DNA of 64,000 nt from Emcibacter sp. (GTDB lineage: Bacteria; Pseudomonadota; Alphaproteobacteria; Sphingomonadales; Emcibacteraceae), in the NCBI GenBank assembly GCA_021647465.1, contig JAKIUQ010000009.1, forward strand, positions 1 through 64,000, given 5' to 3'. Shown in pieces: positions 26,422 to 35,830 of this stretch. Below the pieces are notes generated by a model. The model ran no database searches. It saw only the letters and a list, made by a program, of their open reading frames with translations, and was not told where the DNA came from. The first letter of the stretch is position 1. Each line of letters begins with the position of its first letter. The translations under genes were made by a program, and so were the position numbers.

Positions 26422-28053
26422 CTATTTAATAGAAAGCCTTCTGGCGGGTTTCAGGATGGTATCGCGGCCCTCCATGGCGGGGTCGGTGTCCGGAAAATCC
26501 AGCATATAATGCAATCCCCGGCTTTCGGTGCGCCATAAGGCGGAACGAATGATCAAATCTGCCACCACCACCAGATTACGCAATTCAAGCAGATCGGGCG
26601 TTACCCGGAATGAGCTGTAATATTCACGAATTTCACCGGCCAGCATATCAACCCGCCTTGCGGCCCGCTCCAGCCGTCTTGTGGTGCGAACGATGCCGAC
26701 ATAATCCCACATGAAATGGCGCAGTTCGTTCCAGTTATGGGCGACAACCACATCTTCATCACTGTCCATAACCCGGCTCTCGTCCCAAGGACGAATATCA
26801 TCACAGAGTGTTTCTTGGGGCATGACATTCACGATGTCCTTAGCCGCCGCATTGGCATATATCAGGCATTCCAAAAGGCTGTTGCTGGCCATTCGATTGG
26901 CCCCATGAAGGCCGGTGTGGGTCACTTCGCCCACGGCATATAAATTTTTCACATCGGTCTGTCCCGCCTTATTGACCATGACACCGCCGCAGGTATAATG
27001 GGCGGCAGGCACCACGGGAATGGGCTGACGGGTTAAATCATAACCTAAATCCAGGCAGCGCTGATAGATTGTCGGGAAATGTTCTTTGATAAAGTCTTTG
27101 TCCTTGTGGGAAATATCCAGATAGACACAGTCAATCCCAAGCCGTTTTATTTCATGGTCAATGGCCCGCGCCACAATATCACGGGGGGCAAGTTCGCCCC
27201 GTTTATCAAACCGGCTCATGAAACGCTCGCCGTCCGGCAGGCGAAGATAGGCGCCCTCACCGCGCAGGGCTTCGGTCAAAAGAAAGGTTCGGGTTTCGGG
27301 ATGATAGAGGCAAGTGGGATGAAACTGGTTAAATTCCATATTGGCCACGCGGCAGCCAAACCGCCAGGCCATGGCAATGCCGTCCCCGGTTGAGCCGTCC
27401 GGATTGGATGTGTAAAGATAAACGCGGCTTGCTCCGCCGGTGGCAAGAACGGTGCATTTTGCCCGAAATACATCCACCCGGCCCAGTTTCGTATCAAAGA
27501 CATAGGCCCCGGCGCAGCGGCTTTCGTCCGGGTTTAGGCTGGTGTCACGGATCAAATCGACGGTCATATGATTTTCAAACAGGGTGATGTTTGGGTGATT
27601 GCGGGCTTGCAATTCCAAAGATTGCTGTAGTTCGCGTCCGGTGGCATCTTTTGCGTGGACGACCCGCCGGAATGAATGGCCGCCTTCTTTGGTCAAATGA
27701 TAATCGCCGTCGACAAATATATCTTTCTTTATTTCTGTATCTTTGGTGAAAACAACGCCCTGTTCCACCAGCCAGTCAATAGCTTCTCGGCCTTTTTCAA
27801 CCACGCTTGTCACCGTATCATGGTGGCACAGGCCCGCACCGGCGATCATGGTATCTTCGATATGGGAGGCGGTGGTATCGCGATTGTCAAGAACGGCCGC
27901 GATGCCGCCCTGCGCCCAGGACGTGCTGCCCGCGTGAAGTTTATTTTTGGAGAGAATGGCCACCTTTGCCTTATGGGCAACTTTCAGGCCAAGGGTAAGG
28001 CCCGCTGCGCCGCTGCCAATAACCAAAACATCAAAATCATGAAACTCAGACAT
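26422..28053 (-). CDS. nadB: L-aspartate oxidase
   Basis: This FAD enzyme oxidises L-aspartate to iminoaspartate, the first step of de novo NAD synthesis. The FAD motif GSGAAG is at 13-18. Other family segments are HAGSTSWAQGGIAA, the RGEGAYLR stretch, GLHGANRMASNSLLE, and the C-terminal helical domain with RTTRRLERAARR. It has 543 residues. nadA and nadC are not in the window. It follows an ABC ATPase gene by 13 bases on the same strand. Confidence 0.95.
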   Translation of the reverse strand: MSEFHDFDVLVIGSGAAGLTLGLKVAHKAKVAILSKNKLHAGSTSWAQGGIAAVLDNRDTTASHIEDTMIAGAGLCHHDTVTSVVEKGREAIDWLVEQGVVFTKDTEIKKDIFVDGDYHLTKEGGHSFRRVVHAKDATGRELQQSLELQARNHPNITLFENHMTVDLIRDTSLNPDESRCAGAYVFDTKLGRVDVFRAKCTVLATGGASRVYLYTSNPDGSTGDGIAMAWRFGCRVANMEFNQFHPTCLYHPETRTFLLTEALRGEGAYLRLPDGERFMSRFDKRGELAPRDIVARAIDHEIKRLGIDCVYLDISHKDKDFIKEHFPTIYQRCLDLGYDLTRQPIPVVPAAHYTCGGVMVNKAGQTDVKNLYAVGEVTHTGLHGANRMASNSLLECLIYANAAAKDIVNVMPQETLCDDIRPWDESRVMDSDEDVVVAHNWNELRHFMWDYVGIVRTTRRLERAARRVDMLAGEIREYYSSFRVTPDLLELRNLVVVADLIIRSALWRTESRGLHYMLDFPDTDPAMEGRDTILKPARRLSIK

Positions 28054-28066
28054 AGGGGGCCCTTTT

Positions 28067-29014
28067 TTAAGTTGTTTCTTTTTTGGCGGTGATTTGCAGA
28101 AATATATCTTCTAAATCGCTTTCCTGCGTCGAAAGGTCAGAAATTTCAATGGCGGCCTGCTGGACTTTTTGCAGTATTTCCCCAATGGACAGACGGCTTG
28201 GGTTAAACCGGATGACAATTTCGCCGGCTTTATTTAAATCTGCCCCGATTTTTCGTAAAATATCCGGCATGGCGGGCAAGGGGGTCGTGGGCCGAATGGT
28301 AATGACTTTTTCGTCCAGCCGGCCCAAGAGGTTTGCTGTGGTATCGCAGGCCACAACCTCGCCGTGATTGATGATGGCAATCTCGTCACATAATTCTTCG
28401 GCCTCTTCCAGATAATGGGTGGTCAGCACGATGGTCACGCCTAGGCCGTTTAATTTGCGTATATGACTCCATAAATTCTGGCGTAATTCCACATCAACGC
28501 CGGCGGTTGGTTCGTCCAATACAAGAATGGGCGGATTATGAACCATGGCCTTTCCCACCAAAAGCCGTCGTTTCATACCGCCCGATAAATGACGGGTATA
28601 GCTGTTCGCATGATCCAGAAGACTGACGGCTTCCAATATGTCATCCGTGCGCCGGTCGCGGGCGGGAATGCCGTATAGGCCGGCCTGCAATTCCAGTATT
28701 TCGCGCGGCGAAAAAAAAGCATCAAAATAAATCTCTTGCGGGACAATGCCAATACAGGCCTTGGCATTTCGGGGCTGTTTGTCAATATCAAAGCCCCAGA
28801 CCATGGCCCGGCCCGAAGTTTTACGCACAAGGCCCGCCAGAATATTAATGGCGGTTGATTTTCCCGCGCCGTTGGGGCCGAGCAGACCAAAAATGCTGCC
28901 GCGCCGCACGGAAAGGTCGATTCCTTTTAAGGCATGTTTTGCCGATGCGTCCTTATTTGCGGCATATATTTTTTCTAATCCCTGGATTTCCAGAGCCAAT
29001 TGAGGGTCCGTCAT
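28067..29014 (-). CDS. ABC-2 type transporter ATP-binding protein
   Basis: This ABC ATPase of about 315 residues has Walker A GPNGAGKS, a Q-loop in VPQEI, the signature LSGGMKRRL, Walker B ILVLDEPTAGVD and the switch TTHYLEEAE. The C-terminal extension ending SDLEDIFLQIT is typical of drug or polysaccharide ABC-2 exporters. Its permease is not adjacent: the next gene on this strand is nadB. The ATG at 29,014 has an AAGG site; a longer frame to 29,095 exists. It is divergent from polA. Confidence 0.88.
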   Translation of the reverse strand: MTDPQLALEIQGLEKIYAANKDASAKHALKGIDLSVRRGSIFGLLGPNGAGKSTAINILAGLVRKTSGRAMVWGFDIDKQPRNAKACIGIVPQEIYFDAFFSPREILELQAGLYGIPARDRRTDDILEAVSLLDHANSYTRHLSGGMKRRLLVGKAMVHNPPILVLDEPTAGVDVELRQNLWSHIRKLNGLGVTIVLTTHYLEEAEELCDEIAIINHGEVVACDTTANLLGRLDEKVITIRPTTPLPAMPDILRKIGADLNKAGEIVIRFNPSRLSIGEILQKVQQAAIEISDLSTQESDLEDIFLQITAKKETT

Positions 29015-29113
29015 AAAAATACCTTGTCTATCAGGCCACAGAGCAGTAGGTTTTGGGCTAGAAACATCGGTATCATCCGATGAATATTTGGTCAATGACT
29101 ATTAAGGGTTTTC

Positions 29114-31894
29114 ATGACAGTTTCCAAGCTTAAACATCTTTACCTGATTGACGGGTCGGGCTTTATCTTTCGGGCATTTCATGCCTTGCCGCCCATGACA
29201 CGGCATGACGGCACGCCGATTAATGCGGTGCTGGGTTTCTCCAATATGTTGTTTAAATTGCTGAAAGACCTTAATGATAATGAACGGCCCAGCCATCTGG
29301 CCTGTATTTTTGACCGGGCGCGCAAAACATTTCGCAATGATATCTATCCTGATTACAAGGCCAACCGCCCGCCCGCGCCAGATGACCTTGTTCCGCAATT
29401 TCCGATCATCCGCGCGGCGGTGGACGCCTTTAATGTGTCCGCCATTGACAGCGATGGTTTTGAGGCCGATGATATTATCGCAACTTATGCCCGGGATGCG
29501 GAAAAGCAAGGTTTCAAAGTGACCATCGTCTCATCCGACAAGGATTTGATGCAATTGGTCGGGGATAAAATATCCATGTTTGACAGCATGAAGAATAAAC
29601 ATATTGGCCCGGATGAAGTTTTTGAGAAATTCGGCGTGGGCCCGGAAAAAGTCATCGAGATTCAGGCCCTTGCCGGTGATAGCTCCGATAATGTGCCGGG
29701 CGTGCCGGGGATCGGGGTCAAAACGGCAGCGCTGTTGATTAGCGAGTATGGTGATCTTGACAGCCTTTTGGCGCGCGCAGGGGAAATCAAGCAGAATAAA
29801 CGGCGGGAAAAACTGATCGAATTTGCCGATATGGCGCGCATTAGCCGGGAATTGGTAACGCTCAGCACCGATGTGCCGGATTTGCCAGAGCTAGAAACTT
29901 TGGCCGTGCAGGATATTGATGCGGAAAATATCCTGCCCTTTTTAGAGGAACAGGGGTTCAGAAGCCTTCAGGTCCAGCTGCTGTCCCATATGAGCGATTA
30001 CGACATTCCGGCTAATATAAAGGTTCCGGAGGTTATCTCGTCTGAGGATATAGCCTATGAAACCGTGACCACAATGGATCAGCTTGGCCGCTGGATCAGG
30101 GACATTAAGCGCTCTTTTCAGGTGGCGATTGATACGGAAACCACATCGCTTAACGCCATGCGGGCAGAGCTTGTGGGCATTTCCCTGTCTATCCGTTCGG
30201 GCAAAGCCTGTTATATTCCGCTGGGTCACCGGGCGGCGGCGTCCGGGGAATTTGATTTTGGCGACAGCAAAGTCCCTGAGCAATTGCCCATGGATCAGCT
30301 TCTGGCGGCCTTGAAGCCGATTCTGGAAGATCCGGCGATCTTGAAAATCGGCCAGAATATCAAATATGATTATCTTATATTGGCCAAGCACGGCATTCAG
30401 ATCAGCCCATTGGATGACACTATGTTATTGTCCTATGCCTTGGATGCGGGCCGCCATCATCATGGCATGGATGAATTGGCAAAATTACATCTGGATCATG
30501 ATTGTATTCCGTTCAAGGAAATTTGCGGCACCGGCAAGAATAAAATTACCTTTGATCAGGTGGCCGTGGCGGCGGCCACGGATTATGCGGCGGAAGATGC
30601 CGATATCACAGGCCGCCTGCACCGGATATTGAAACCGCGTTTGGCGGACGAGGGCATGACGACGGTCTATGAAACGCTTGACCGCCCTCTGGTGCCGGTG
30701 ATTGCCGCCATGGAGAAGGAAGGCATTCTGGTGGATCGTCAGATGCTGAGCCGTCTGTCCAATGATTTTGCGGAACGACTGAGCCTATTGGAAAAGGAAA
30801 TCCACGGCCTTGCGGGCCATGAATTTAACATCGCCTCTCCCAAGCAATTGGGCGAAATCCTGTTTGGCGAGATGGGGCTGCCCGGGGCCAAGAAAAATAA
30901 AAGCGGCGGCTATAGCACCAATGTGGATGTGATGGAGGGGCTGGCCAATGCGGGTCATGAGTTTCCGGCGCGCGTTTTGGACTGGCGTCAATTGGCCAAG
31001 TTGAAAAGCACCTATACCGATGCCCTGCAAAATGACATAAATCAGGATACAGGGCGGATACATACGTCCTATTCCCTGGCCTCCACCACTACGGGACGGC
31101 TGTCGTCCAATGACCCGAACCTGCAGAATATCCCGATCCGAACCGAAGAAGGGCGCAAAATCAGGCGGGCCTTCATCCCCAAGGCGGGCCATAAATTCCT
31201 TGCAGCGGATTATAGCCAGATCGAACTGCGGCTCTTGGCCCATATTGCGGATTTGGATAGTTTGAAGCAGGCTTTCCGCGACGGCATTGATATTCATGCC
31301 ATGACCGCGTCCGAGGTTTTCGGCGTGCCCATCGAGGGCATGGACCCCGCCGTGCGCCGGCAGGCCAAGGCAATCAATTTTGGTATCATCTATGGCATCA
31401 GTGCCTTTGGTCTGGCGCGGCAACTGGGCATTGGTAACAGCGAAGCCAAACAATTCATTGAAACTTATTTTGAACGTTTCCCCGGCATTCGCCATTATAT
31501 GGAGGAAACCAAGGATTTTTGCCGCAAACATGGGTATGTGGAAACCATCTTTGGCCGGCGCTGTCATATTGCCAGCATCAATGACAAGAATGGTATGCAG
31601 CGCGCATTCGGGGAACGGGCGGCCATCAATGCGCCCATACAGGGGGCGGCGGCCGATGTGATTAAACGGGCGATGATCCATATGGGCCCGGCCTTGGATC
31701 AGGCGAGGCTTGATGCCAAGATGCTGCTGCAGGTTCATGATGAATTGGTTTTTGAGGTGCCGGAAGATCAAATGGATCAAACAATCCCGCTGGTCAAAGC
31801 CGTCATGGAAAAGGCCGCTTTGCCGGCCCTTGAAATTTCGGTTCCGCTCACCGTGGATTGCGGGGTCGGGGATAATTGGGACGAGGCCCATTAA
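29114..31894 (+). CDS. polA: DNA polymerase I
   Basis: This repair and Okazaki-fragment polymerase has 926 residues. The 5'-3' exonuclease covers about 1-300. The 3'-5' exonuclease covers about 325-515 and looks active: DTETTS, NIKYD and YAAEDAD keep the metal ligands. The polymerase domain has motif A DYSQIELR, the O-helix RRQAKAINFGIIYG, and motif C VHDE at 874-877. A bidirectional terminator follows. Confidence 0.97.
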   Translation: MTVSKLKHLYLIDGSGFIFRAFHALPPMTRHDGTPINAVLGFSNMLFKLLKDLNDNERPSHLACIFDRARKTFRNDIYPDYKANRPPAPDDLVPQFPIIRAAVDAFNVSAIDSDGFEADDIIATYARDAEKQGFKVTIVSSDKDLMQLVGDKISMFDSMKNKHIGPDEVFEKFGVGPEKVIEIQALAGDSSDNVPGVPGIGVKTAALLISEYGDLDSLLARAGEIKQNKRREKLIEFADMARISRELVTLSTDVPDLPELETLAVQDIDAENILPFLEEQGFRSLQVQLLSHMSDYDIPANIKVPEVISSEDIAYETVTTMDQLGRWIRDIKRSFQVAIDTETTSLNAMRAELVGISLSIRSGKACYIPLGHRAAASGEFDFGDSKVPEQLPMDQLLAALKPILEDPAILKIGQNIKYDYLILAKHGIQISPLDDTMLLSYALDAGRHHHGMDELAKLHLDHDCIPFKEICGTGKNKITFDQVAVAAATDYAAEDADITGRLHRILKPRLADEGMTTVYETLDRPLVPVIAAMEKEGILVDRQMLSRLSNDFAERLSLLEKEIHGLAGHEFNIASPKQLGEILFGEMGLPGAKKNKSGGYSTNVDVMEGLANAGHEFPARVLDWRQLAKLKSTYTDALQNDINQDTGRIHTSYSLASTTTGRLSSNDPNLQNIPIRTEEGRKIRRAFIPKAGHKFLAADYSQIELRLLAHIADLDSLKQAFRDGIDIHAMTASEVFGVPIEGMDPAVRRQAKAINFGIIYGISAFGLARQLGIGNSEAKQFIETYFERFPGIRHYMEETKDFCRKHGYVETIFGRRCHIASINDKNGMQRAFGERAAINAPIQGAAADVIKRAMIHMGPALDQARLDAKMLLQVHDELVFEVPEDQMDQTIPLVKAVMEKAALPALEISVPLTVDCGVGDNWDEAH

Positions 31895-31918
31895 ATATTT
31901 TGTAAGTTATAGATAAAA

Positions 31919-31951
31919 AAAAGGCGGCCATGAAAATGACCGCCTTTTTTA
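31919..31951. terminator. bidirectional terminator between polA and TonB receptor
   Basis: AAGGCGG (31,921-31,927) pairs with CCGCCTT (31,940-31,946), with A-rich and T-rich flanks on each side, so it can end both the polA transcript and the opposing receptor transcript. Confidence 0.88.
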
Positions 31952-31966
31952 TTGGATATAAATATA

Positions 31967-34519
31967 TTAGAAGTCCATGCTTGCCTGGAAGGTCACAGTG
32001 CGGCCCCGGCTCATGAAGTTATAATTGGAAATGGCCCCGAATGTGGAACCGGACAGGGGGACGTCCCCCGCAAATAGCTTCACTTTTTTATCGGTCAGAT
32101 TATCTCCAAGGATTGCCAATTCCCAGCCATCATCGCTCATCAAGGCAATGCGCGCATTGATTCTGGCATAGCCTGGCTGAATCAATTTAGGGTCAAGCTG
32201 CGGGGAAGAATTATAATCGCTGGTATAGAACATATTCGCCGAAGTATTCAGGCTTAAGGTTGAGGATATATCATGGAAATGGCTAAAGCCTATCATGCCC
32301 TGCCATTTTGACACCAACTGATTTGTCTGGCCACTATAGTCGCAATCACCGTTCGCGGCTGAGGGGCCGTTTGGTGCCTGACCGAAATAACATTGGCCAT
32401 TGACATAATCTTTAAACTCAAAGTCGTTATAGGCGATTGAGCCGCTAAAGGTCAGGCCTTCTGTGGCCTGCCAGCGGCCATCAATTTCAATACCCTTGAC
32501 GTCGGCGCGGGCAGCGTTACCCACGTTAAAGCCGAGGGCACCATCAAAAATTGATACCTGCAGATTATCGAACTGGGTCAGGAAAGCCGCGAAATTAATT
32601 TCGGCCGCCCCGTCCGCCATAACCAGCTTGCCGCCCAATTCATAGTTGGTGGCCGTTTCATTCTCAAACTCAAAGGCCTCTGCCATGGTGGCTTCACGGC
32701 CCCTGTTATTGGCGCGAAAGTCAAAGCCGCCTGATTTGCTGCCTTTGACCCAGCTGGCATAAATCATAGTGTCATCAGAGACATTATAAGTCAGCTTTAC
32801 ATCAGGAGAGAAATTGGTTTCTTTGCGACTTCCAGAAACCGGGTGAGTCCCTAATGGGCCAGTGAAGGATCCAAATACAGGGCCAAAGCCGGCCGCCAGT
32901 CCCGCGGCGGTAGGGGGACCGGCGACAGGGCCAAGCAAGTCAGTCGCGATAGGTGTCAGAATATTAACCAGATTGTCACCCGCAATATTAGACGCCGCAA
33001 TATCAAAGGCGATGGCGTAAAATTCCGGTGCCAATTGCTTCGCGCCGGTTAAGGCGCTGCCGTCCAGATTGGTGATGGTTAAATTACGCGCACCCTCCTT
33101 GGTTTCATGGGTTAATCTGCCGCCCAATTGCAGAACAAGGTCATCACTTATATTCCAGGAGATTTGTGCAAAGGCAGAATATACTTCTGCGTCAACCCGG
33201 GCTTCTCTCGGGCCGCTGGTATTGGCAAAAAGATCGCCAGCACCTGATACACCCAATACATTAAACAATGGGGCGAAAGCAGCAAAGCCAGGATTGCCAT
33301 TTAAGAGGGGGACGAGAACAGACGTATCTGCTATTCCTATGGCATCCGAATAGTTATGTTTTGTGGTCTGGAAATAGGCCCCCAGAATATAATCAACCGT
33401 TTCGCCGCCCGGAGAGGTTAAGCGAACTTCTTGCGAAATCTGCTCGAAATCTTCCTGAAGAGGCAATGTGAAAACATCTGCACCCGTATAGTCACAGTCA
33501 CAATTATCATTAAAGCTGAAGTCAGAATAACCGGTTATGGACGTCAGAACATGCTCGCCCAACTGCCAATCCAATGTCAGGACAAGTTCGGTTTGTTTGT
33601 TATTGCTAAAGTCGCCATTGGCGGAACGTTTGCCGTCCAGAGTATTATCAAGAACAGAAGAATCCTGACCAAAGGCCCCGACAAGAATCTGGGCATAGGT
33701 CAGGCCTGCAAATGGCCCTGCCGCCGCGGGAACTTCGCCGTCAATTTCTATATTACGGCCTAAAACATCAAATTCACTGCGTTCAACTTTCAAAGTCGCG
33801 GTCAGATTTTCGCTGACATCCATTTCAATGGTGCCGCGAACGGTCCAGTCTTCCTGATTTGGCTCCATCCGGTCAAGGGTCAGATTTTCGATATAGCCGC
33901 CTAATTCATGATAACGCGCGGCCATGCGCACGCGCACACGATCAGATATGGGGCCGGACAGGATAACGGTGCCTTCCATTTCATCATCGTTGGGCTCATA
34001 AGAGAAGCTCACGGAACCTTCAAATTCTTCTGTTGGTTTTGCGGTGGTGATGTTCAAGGCACCGGCCACAGAGTTTTTACCAAAAAGAATAGACTGCGGC
34101 CCGCGCAAGACTTCAATACGTTCCAGATCAAGGAAAGGCGCGCGTGATTGCTGGGCGCGGCCACGGTGGATGCCATCAACATAGATTCCTACGGATTGTT
34201 CAAAGCCCTGATTATTACCGGAACCGATACCGCGAATGAAGACATTCGTTCCGATACCACTTTCCGCCATGGTAAAATTTGGTACAGAAAATTGCAGGTC
34301 GGCCATTTTCTGAATGGAATTATCCCGTAAAAAGTCACCGCTGACAACGGCTACTGAGATCGGAACATCTTTCAAACTTTGTTCCCGGTACTGAGATGTA
34401 ACAACAATCTCCTCTAGTGTGACTTCAGCGGAGGCGATCGTCGGCGCAACAAAGGCGCCCGCCACAAAGGACATGGAAATAAGTGCAGATGTGGTTTTTA
34501 GTTTTTTAAGGTAGGACAT
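31967..34519 (-). CDS. TonB-dependent outer membrane receptor
   Basis: The 850-residue barrel has a signal peptide (cleavage after IASA), a TonB box (EEIVVTSQY), a plug domain at about 45-165 with the family segments FIRGIGSG and LRGPQSILFGKNS, and a 22-strand barrel ending in phenylalanine (QASMDF), the BAM signal. It imports a ligand that sequence does not identify; the plug resembles the large proteobacterial group often tied to complex organics rather than a known siderophore class. No transporter or regulator stands next to it. Confidence 0.92.
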   Translation of the reverse strand: MSYLKKLKTTSALISMSFVAGAFVAPTIASAEVTLEEIVVTSQYREQSLKDVPISVAVVSGDFLRDNSIQKMADLQFSVPNFTMAESGIGTNVFIRGIGSGNNQGFEQSVGIYVDGIHRGRAQQSRAPFLDLERIEVLRGPQSILFGKNSVAGALNITTAKPTEEFEGSVSFSYEPNDDEMEGTVILSGPISDRVRVRMAARYHELGGYIENLTLDRMEPNQEDWTVRGTIEMDVSENLTATLKVERSEFDVLGRNIEIDGEVPAAAGPFAGLTYAQILVGAFGQDSSVLDNTLDGKRSANGDFSNNKQTELVLTLDWQLGEHVLTSITGYSDFSFNDNCDCDYTGADVFTLPLQEDFEQISQEVRLTSPGGETVDYILGAYFQTTKHNYSDAIGIADTSVLVPLLNGNPGFAAFAPLFNVLGVSGAGDLFANTSGPREARVDAEVYSAFAQISWNISDDLVLQLGGRLTHETKEGARNLTITNLDGSALTGAKQLAPEFYAIAFDIAASNIAGDNLVNILTPIATDLLGPVAGPPTAAGLAAGFGPVFGSFTGPLGTHPVSGSRKETNFSPDVKLTYNVSDDTMIYASWVKGSKSGGFDFRANNRGREATMAEAFEFENETATNYELGGKLVMADGAAEINFAAFLTQFDNLQVSIFDGALGFNVGNAARADVKGIEIDGRWQATEGLTFSGSIAYNDFEFKDYVNGQCYFGQAPNGPSAANGDCDYSGQTNQLVSKWQGMIGFSHFHDISSTLSLNTSANMFYTSDYNSSPQLDPKLIQPGYARINARIALMSDDGWELAILGDNLTDKKVKLFAGDVPLSGSTFGAISNYNFMSRGRTVTFQASMDF

Positions 34520-34833
34520 TTTTTCTCCCTAGAGTTGTAATAAATTCGCAATTTCAAGCAACTTTTTTGACGTTTTCCGTAGCTTAACAAACCGCTTTGG
34601 CGTCTTTGTATTTTGGTATATTTTCATTCGCTTACTAATTCTGCTGCGTAATTCTATAATAGTTAGTCATACAAAGAAAGCCTAAAATGGTAAAAACAGA
34701 CGTTTGTTTCTAACTTTGTCCGGCCGGCGGCTTTATAGGGTGGCTTGGTCAAGCTATTGAAAAATATCGCGCAAAAACATATTTGTCGCTACTTTCCTAG
34801 TTTATGACGGGTTTGTTTTTATGGCGGCCGGTG
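34520..34833. other. spacer upstream of the TonB receptor
   Basis: This 314-base AT-rich spacer includes the receptor's leader. I see no Fur-type box, no reading frame and no RNA-like structure. Confidence 0.5.
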
Positions 34834-35265
34834 TTATCTTTTATTGATAACAACATCGGAAATGAGCACGCGCGCCTCTTTATGCCCTAGCGTTCGATTG
34901 GTGGCCATTTGAAGGGTATCCCCAAGTATGCCAATATTCACGGGCCGGGTAACATCAAAATAATTATGAGACAGGCGACTGGCCTCCATCATATAAGCGT
35001 TGCTTAATCGGGGCAATATTTTCGTTGCTGCGGCATGTTTTTCATCCTCGGCAAACTGAACGAGCAAGGTGATGGTCATATTGCCTTTGGGCCGACCCTT
35101 GTGATACATGGTGACAGCAAAGGGCGGGACATTAATATACAGCTGCGGAGTCGCCTCCGAGTTTTCCGTTTTTTTTTCTTCAGCACCAGTTTGGGCCAAT
35201 ATGAGAAATTGGGACATTATGAAAATTAAGCCCATTCGGAAAATTCTGTTTAAATGTCGGGTCAT
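34834..35265 (-). CDS. FliL-like secreted protein, possibly flagellum-associated
   Basis: The protein of about 143 residues has a signal peptide (MTRHLNRIF to QTGA). A domain follows with the FliL pattern: PPFAVTMYHKG, a strand TITLLVQFA, a central helix LPRLSNAYMMEASRLS, and a closing strand VLISDVVIN. FliL stabilises flagellar stators; this form lacks a retained membrane anchor. Similarity is weak and judged by eye. The context of a hook-like protein gene and a sigma-54 promoter supports a flagellar link. An upstream start at 35,304 is possible but has no ribosome site. Confidence 0.55.
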   Translation of the reverse strand: MTRHLNRIFRMGLIFIMSQFLILAQTGAEEKKTENSEATPQLYINVPPFAVTMYHKGRPKGNMTITLLVQFAEDEKHAAATKILPRLSNAYMMEASRLSHNYFDVTRPVNIGILGDTLQMATNRTLGHKEARVLISDVVINKR

Positions 35266-35305
35266 ATTTATCTTTCTTTTTACGGTATGAGCCTTAAACC
35301 ACATA

Positions 35306-35345
35306 TATAAATATAGAGCGGGTGGTATAAATATAGAGGGGGTGG
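35306..35345. repeat. 20-bp tandem repeat, two copies
   Basis: Units 35,306-35,325 and 35,326-35,345 differ at one base (TATAAATATAGAGCGGGTGG against GAGGGGGTGG at the end). They lie just upstream of the FliL-like gene. Confidence 0.8.
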
Positions 35346-35384
35346 GTTAATTTTTTCTAAGGGATGAAATATTTTATTGAAATA

Positions 35385-35519
35385 ATGTCACAACCTTCAG
35401 AAAGTCCGCCCTTGCATTTTGCAATGCATTTAGAGCGGGCGCAGGATAATATACGACAAATTGCGAAAGAAATTTGAGATAAAATAGCTTAAAAATATCA
35501 CAACCCCCGGAAATGCGCC
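35385..35519. promoter_or_regulatory. candidate enhancer region of the sigma-54 promoter
   Basis: A nested inverted repeat occurs at 35,407-35,441 (CGCCC with GGGCG, and TGCATT with AATGCA), about 90-125 bases upstream of the -24 element, the usual distance for an NtrC-family activator such as FlbD. An imperfect direct repeat of about 25 bases occurs at 35,385-35,410 and 35,495-35,519 (shared TCACAACC core). Confidence 0.45.
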
Positions 35520-35530
35520 ATATAGCCAAA

Positions 35531-35547
35531 TTGGCACGGTCTATGCA
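35531..35547 (+). promoter_or_regulatory. sigma-54 promoter
   Basis: TTGGCACG, four bases, then ATGCA matches the consensus TTGGCACG-N4-TTGCA with the invariant GG (35,533-35,534) and GC (35,545-35,546) exactly 12 bases apart. The start point should be near 35,557. No gene follows on the plus strand; a structured RNA with a terminator does. Confidence 0.75.
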
Positions 35548-35556
35548 TAGTATGGA

Positions 35557-35788
35557 GTGCCTCTGGAGCAGGGGCGAAGAGACGGGATATCCGACCCCCC
35601 AACGGAATTACTTTTCTTCGCCAACTCCATGCTTCAACTGATGAAGTGGAGTTAGGCGGCCCAGTTGAGTATCGGCCGTCTCCTCATCAAGTTTAAAGTG
35701 ACGTGAGGTATTTGTGGTTTTCGCGTAATCTGAAAATAGTAAAGAGTATTAAAAAAATGCCCCAGTTGCTTTTCGGGCATTTTTTTAA
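35557..35788 (+). ncRNA. candidate sigma-54-dependent structured small RNA
   Basis: The region from the promoter to the terminator is about 230 bases. It holds a 5' hairpin (GCCTCTG-GAG-CAGGGGC, 35,559-35,575); a closing stem GAGACGGGATA with TATC and CCGTCTC (35,579-35,589 with 35,670-35,682); and inside it a long hairpin CGCC-AACTCCA-CTTCA with TGAAG-TGGAGTT-GGCG (35,619-35,658). A terminator hairpin ends it. The only reading frame inside is 29 codons with no ribosome site. It is convergent with the propeller-hook protein gene. It does not look like 6S, SRP or tmRNA. The role is unknown; flagellar regulation is a guess from context. Confidence 0.65.
35751..35787. terminator. bidirectional terminator of the small RNA and the propeller protein gene
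   Basis: AAAAAAATGCCC pairs with GGGCATTTTTTT around an 11-13 base loop. It works on both strands: for the small RNA, and for the minus-strand gene whose stop is 44 bases away. Confidence 0.9.
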
Positions 35789-35830
35789 TTTATAGTCTTG
35801 AGATTTATAATTCTTGGGATTTATAGGTTA

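Noticed and set aside
28067..29014. ABC ATPase and nadB as a functional unit
   Set aside because: They share strand and a short gap only; no permease is present and no metabolic link is known.
35552..35641. A 29-codon frame inside the candidate RNA
   Set aside because: It has no ribosome site; its ATG lies at or before the expected transcript start, and helices explain the sequence better.
35557..35788. 6S RNA, SRP RNA or tmRNA as identity of the structured RNA
   Set aside because: The SRP tetraloop region, the 6S central bubble pattern and a tmRNA tRNA-like end are all absent, and a sigma-54 promoter would be unexpected.
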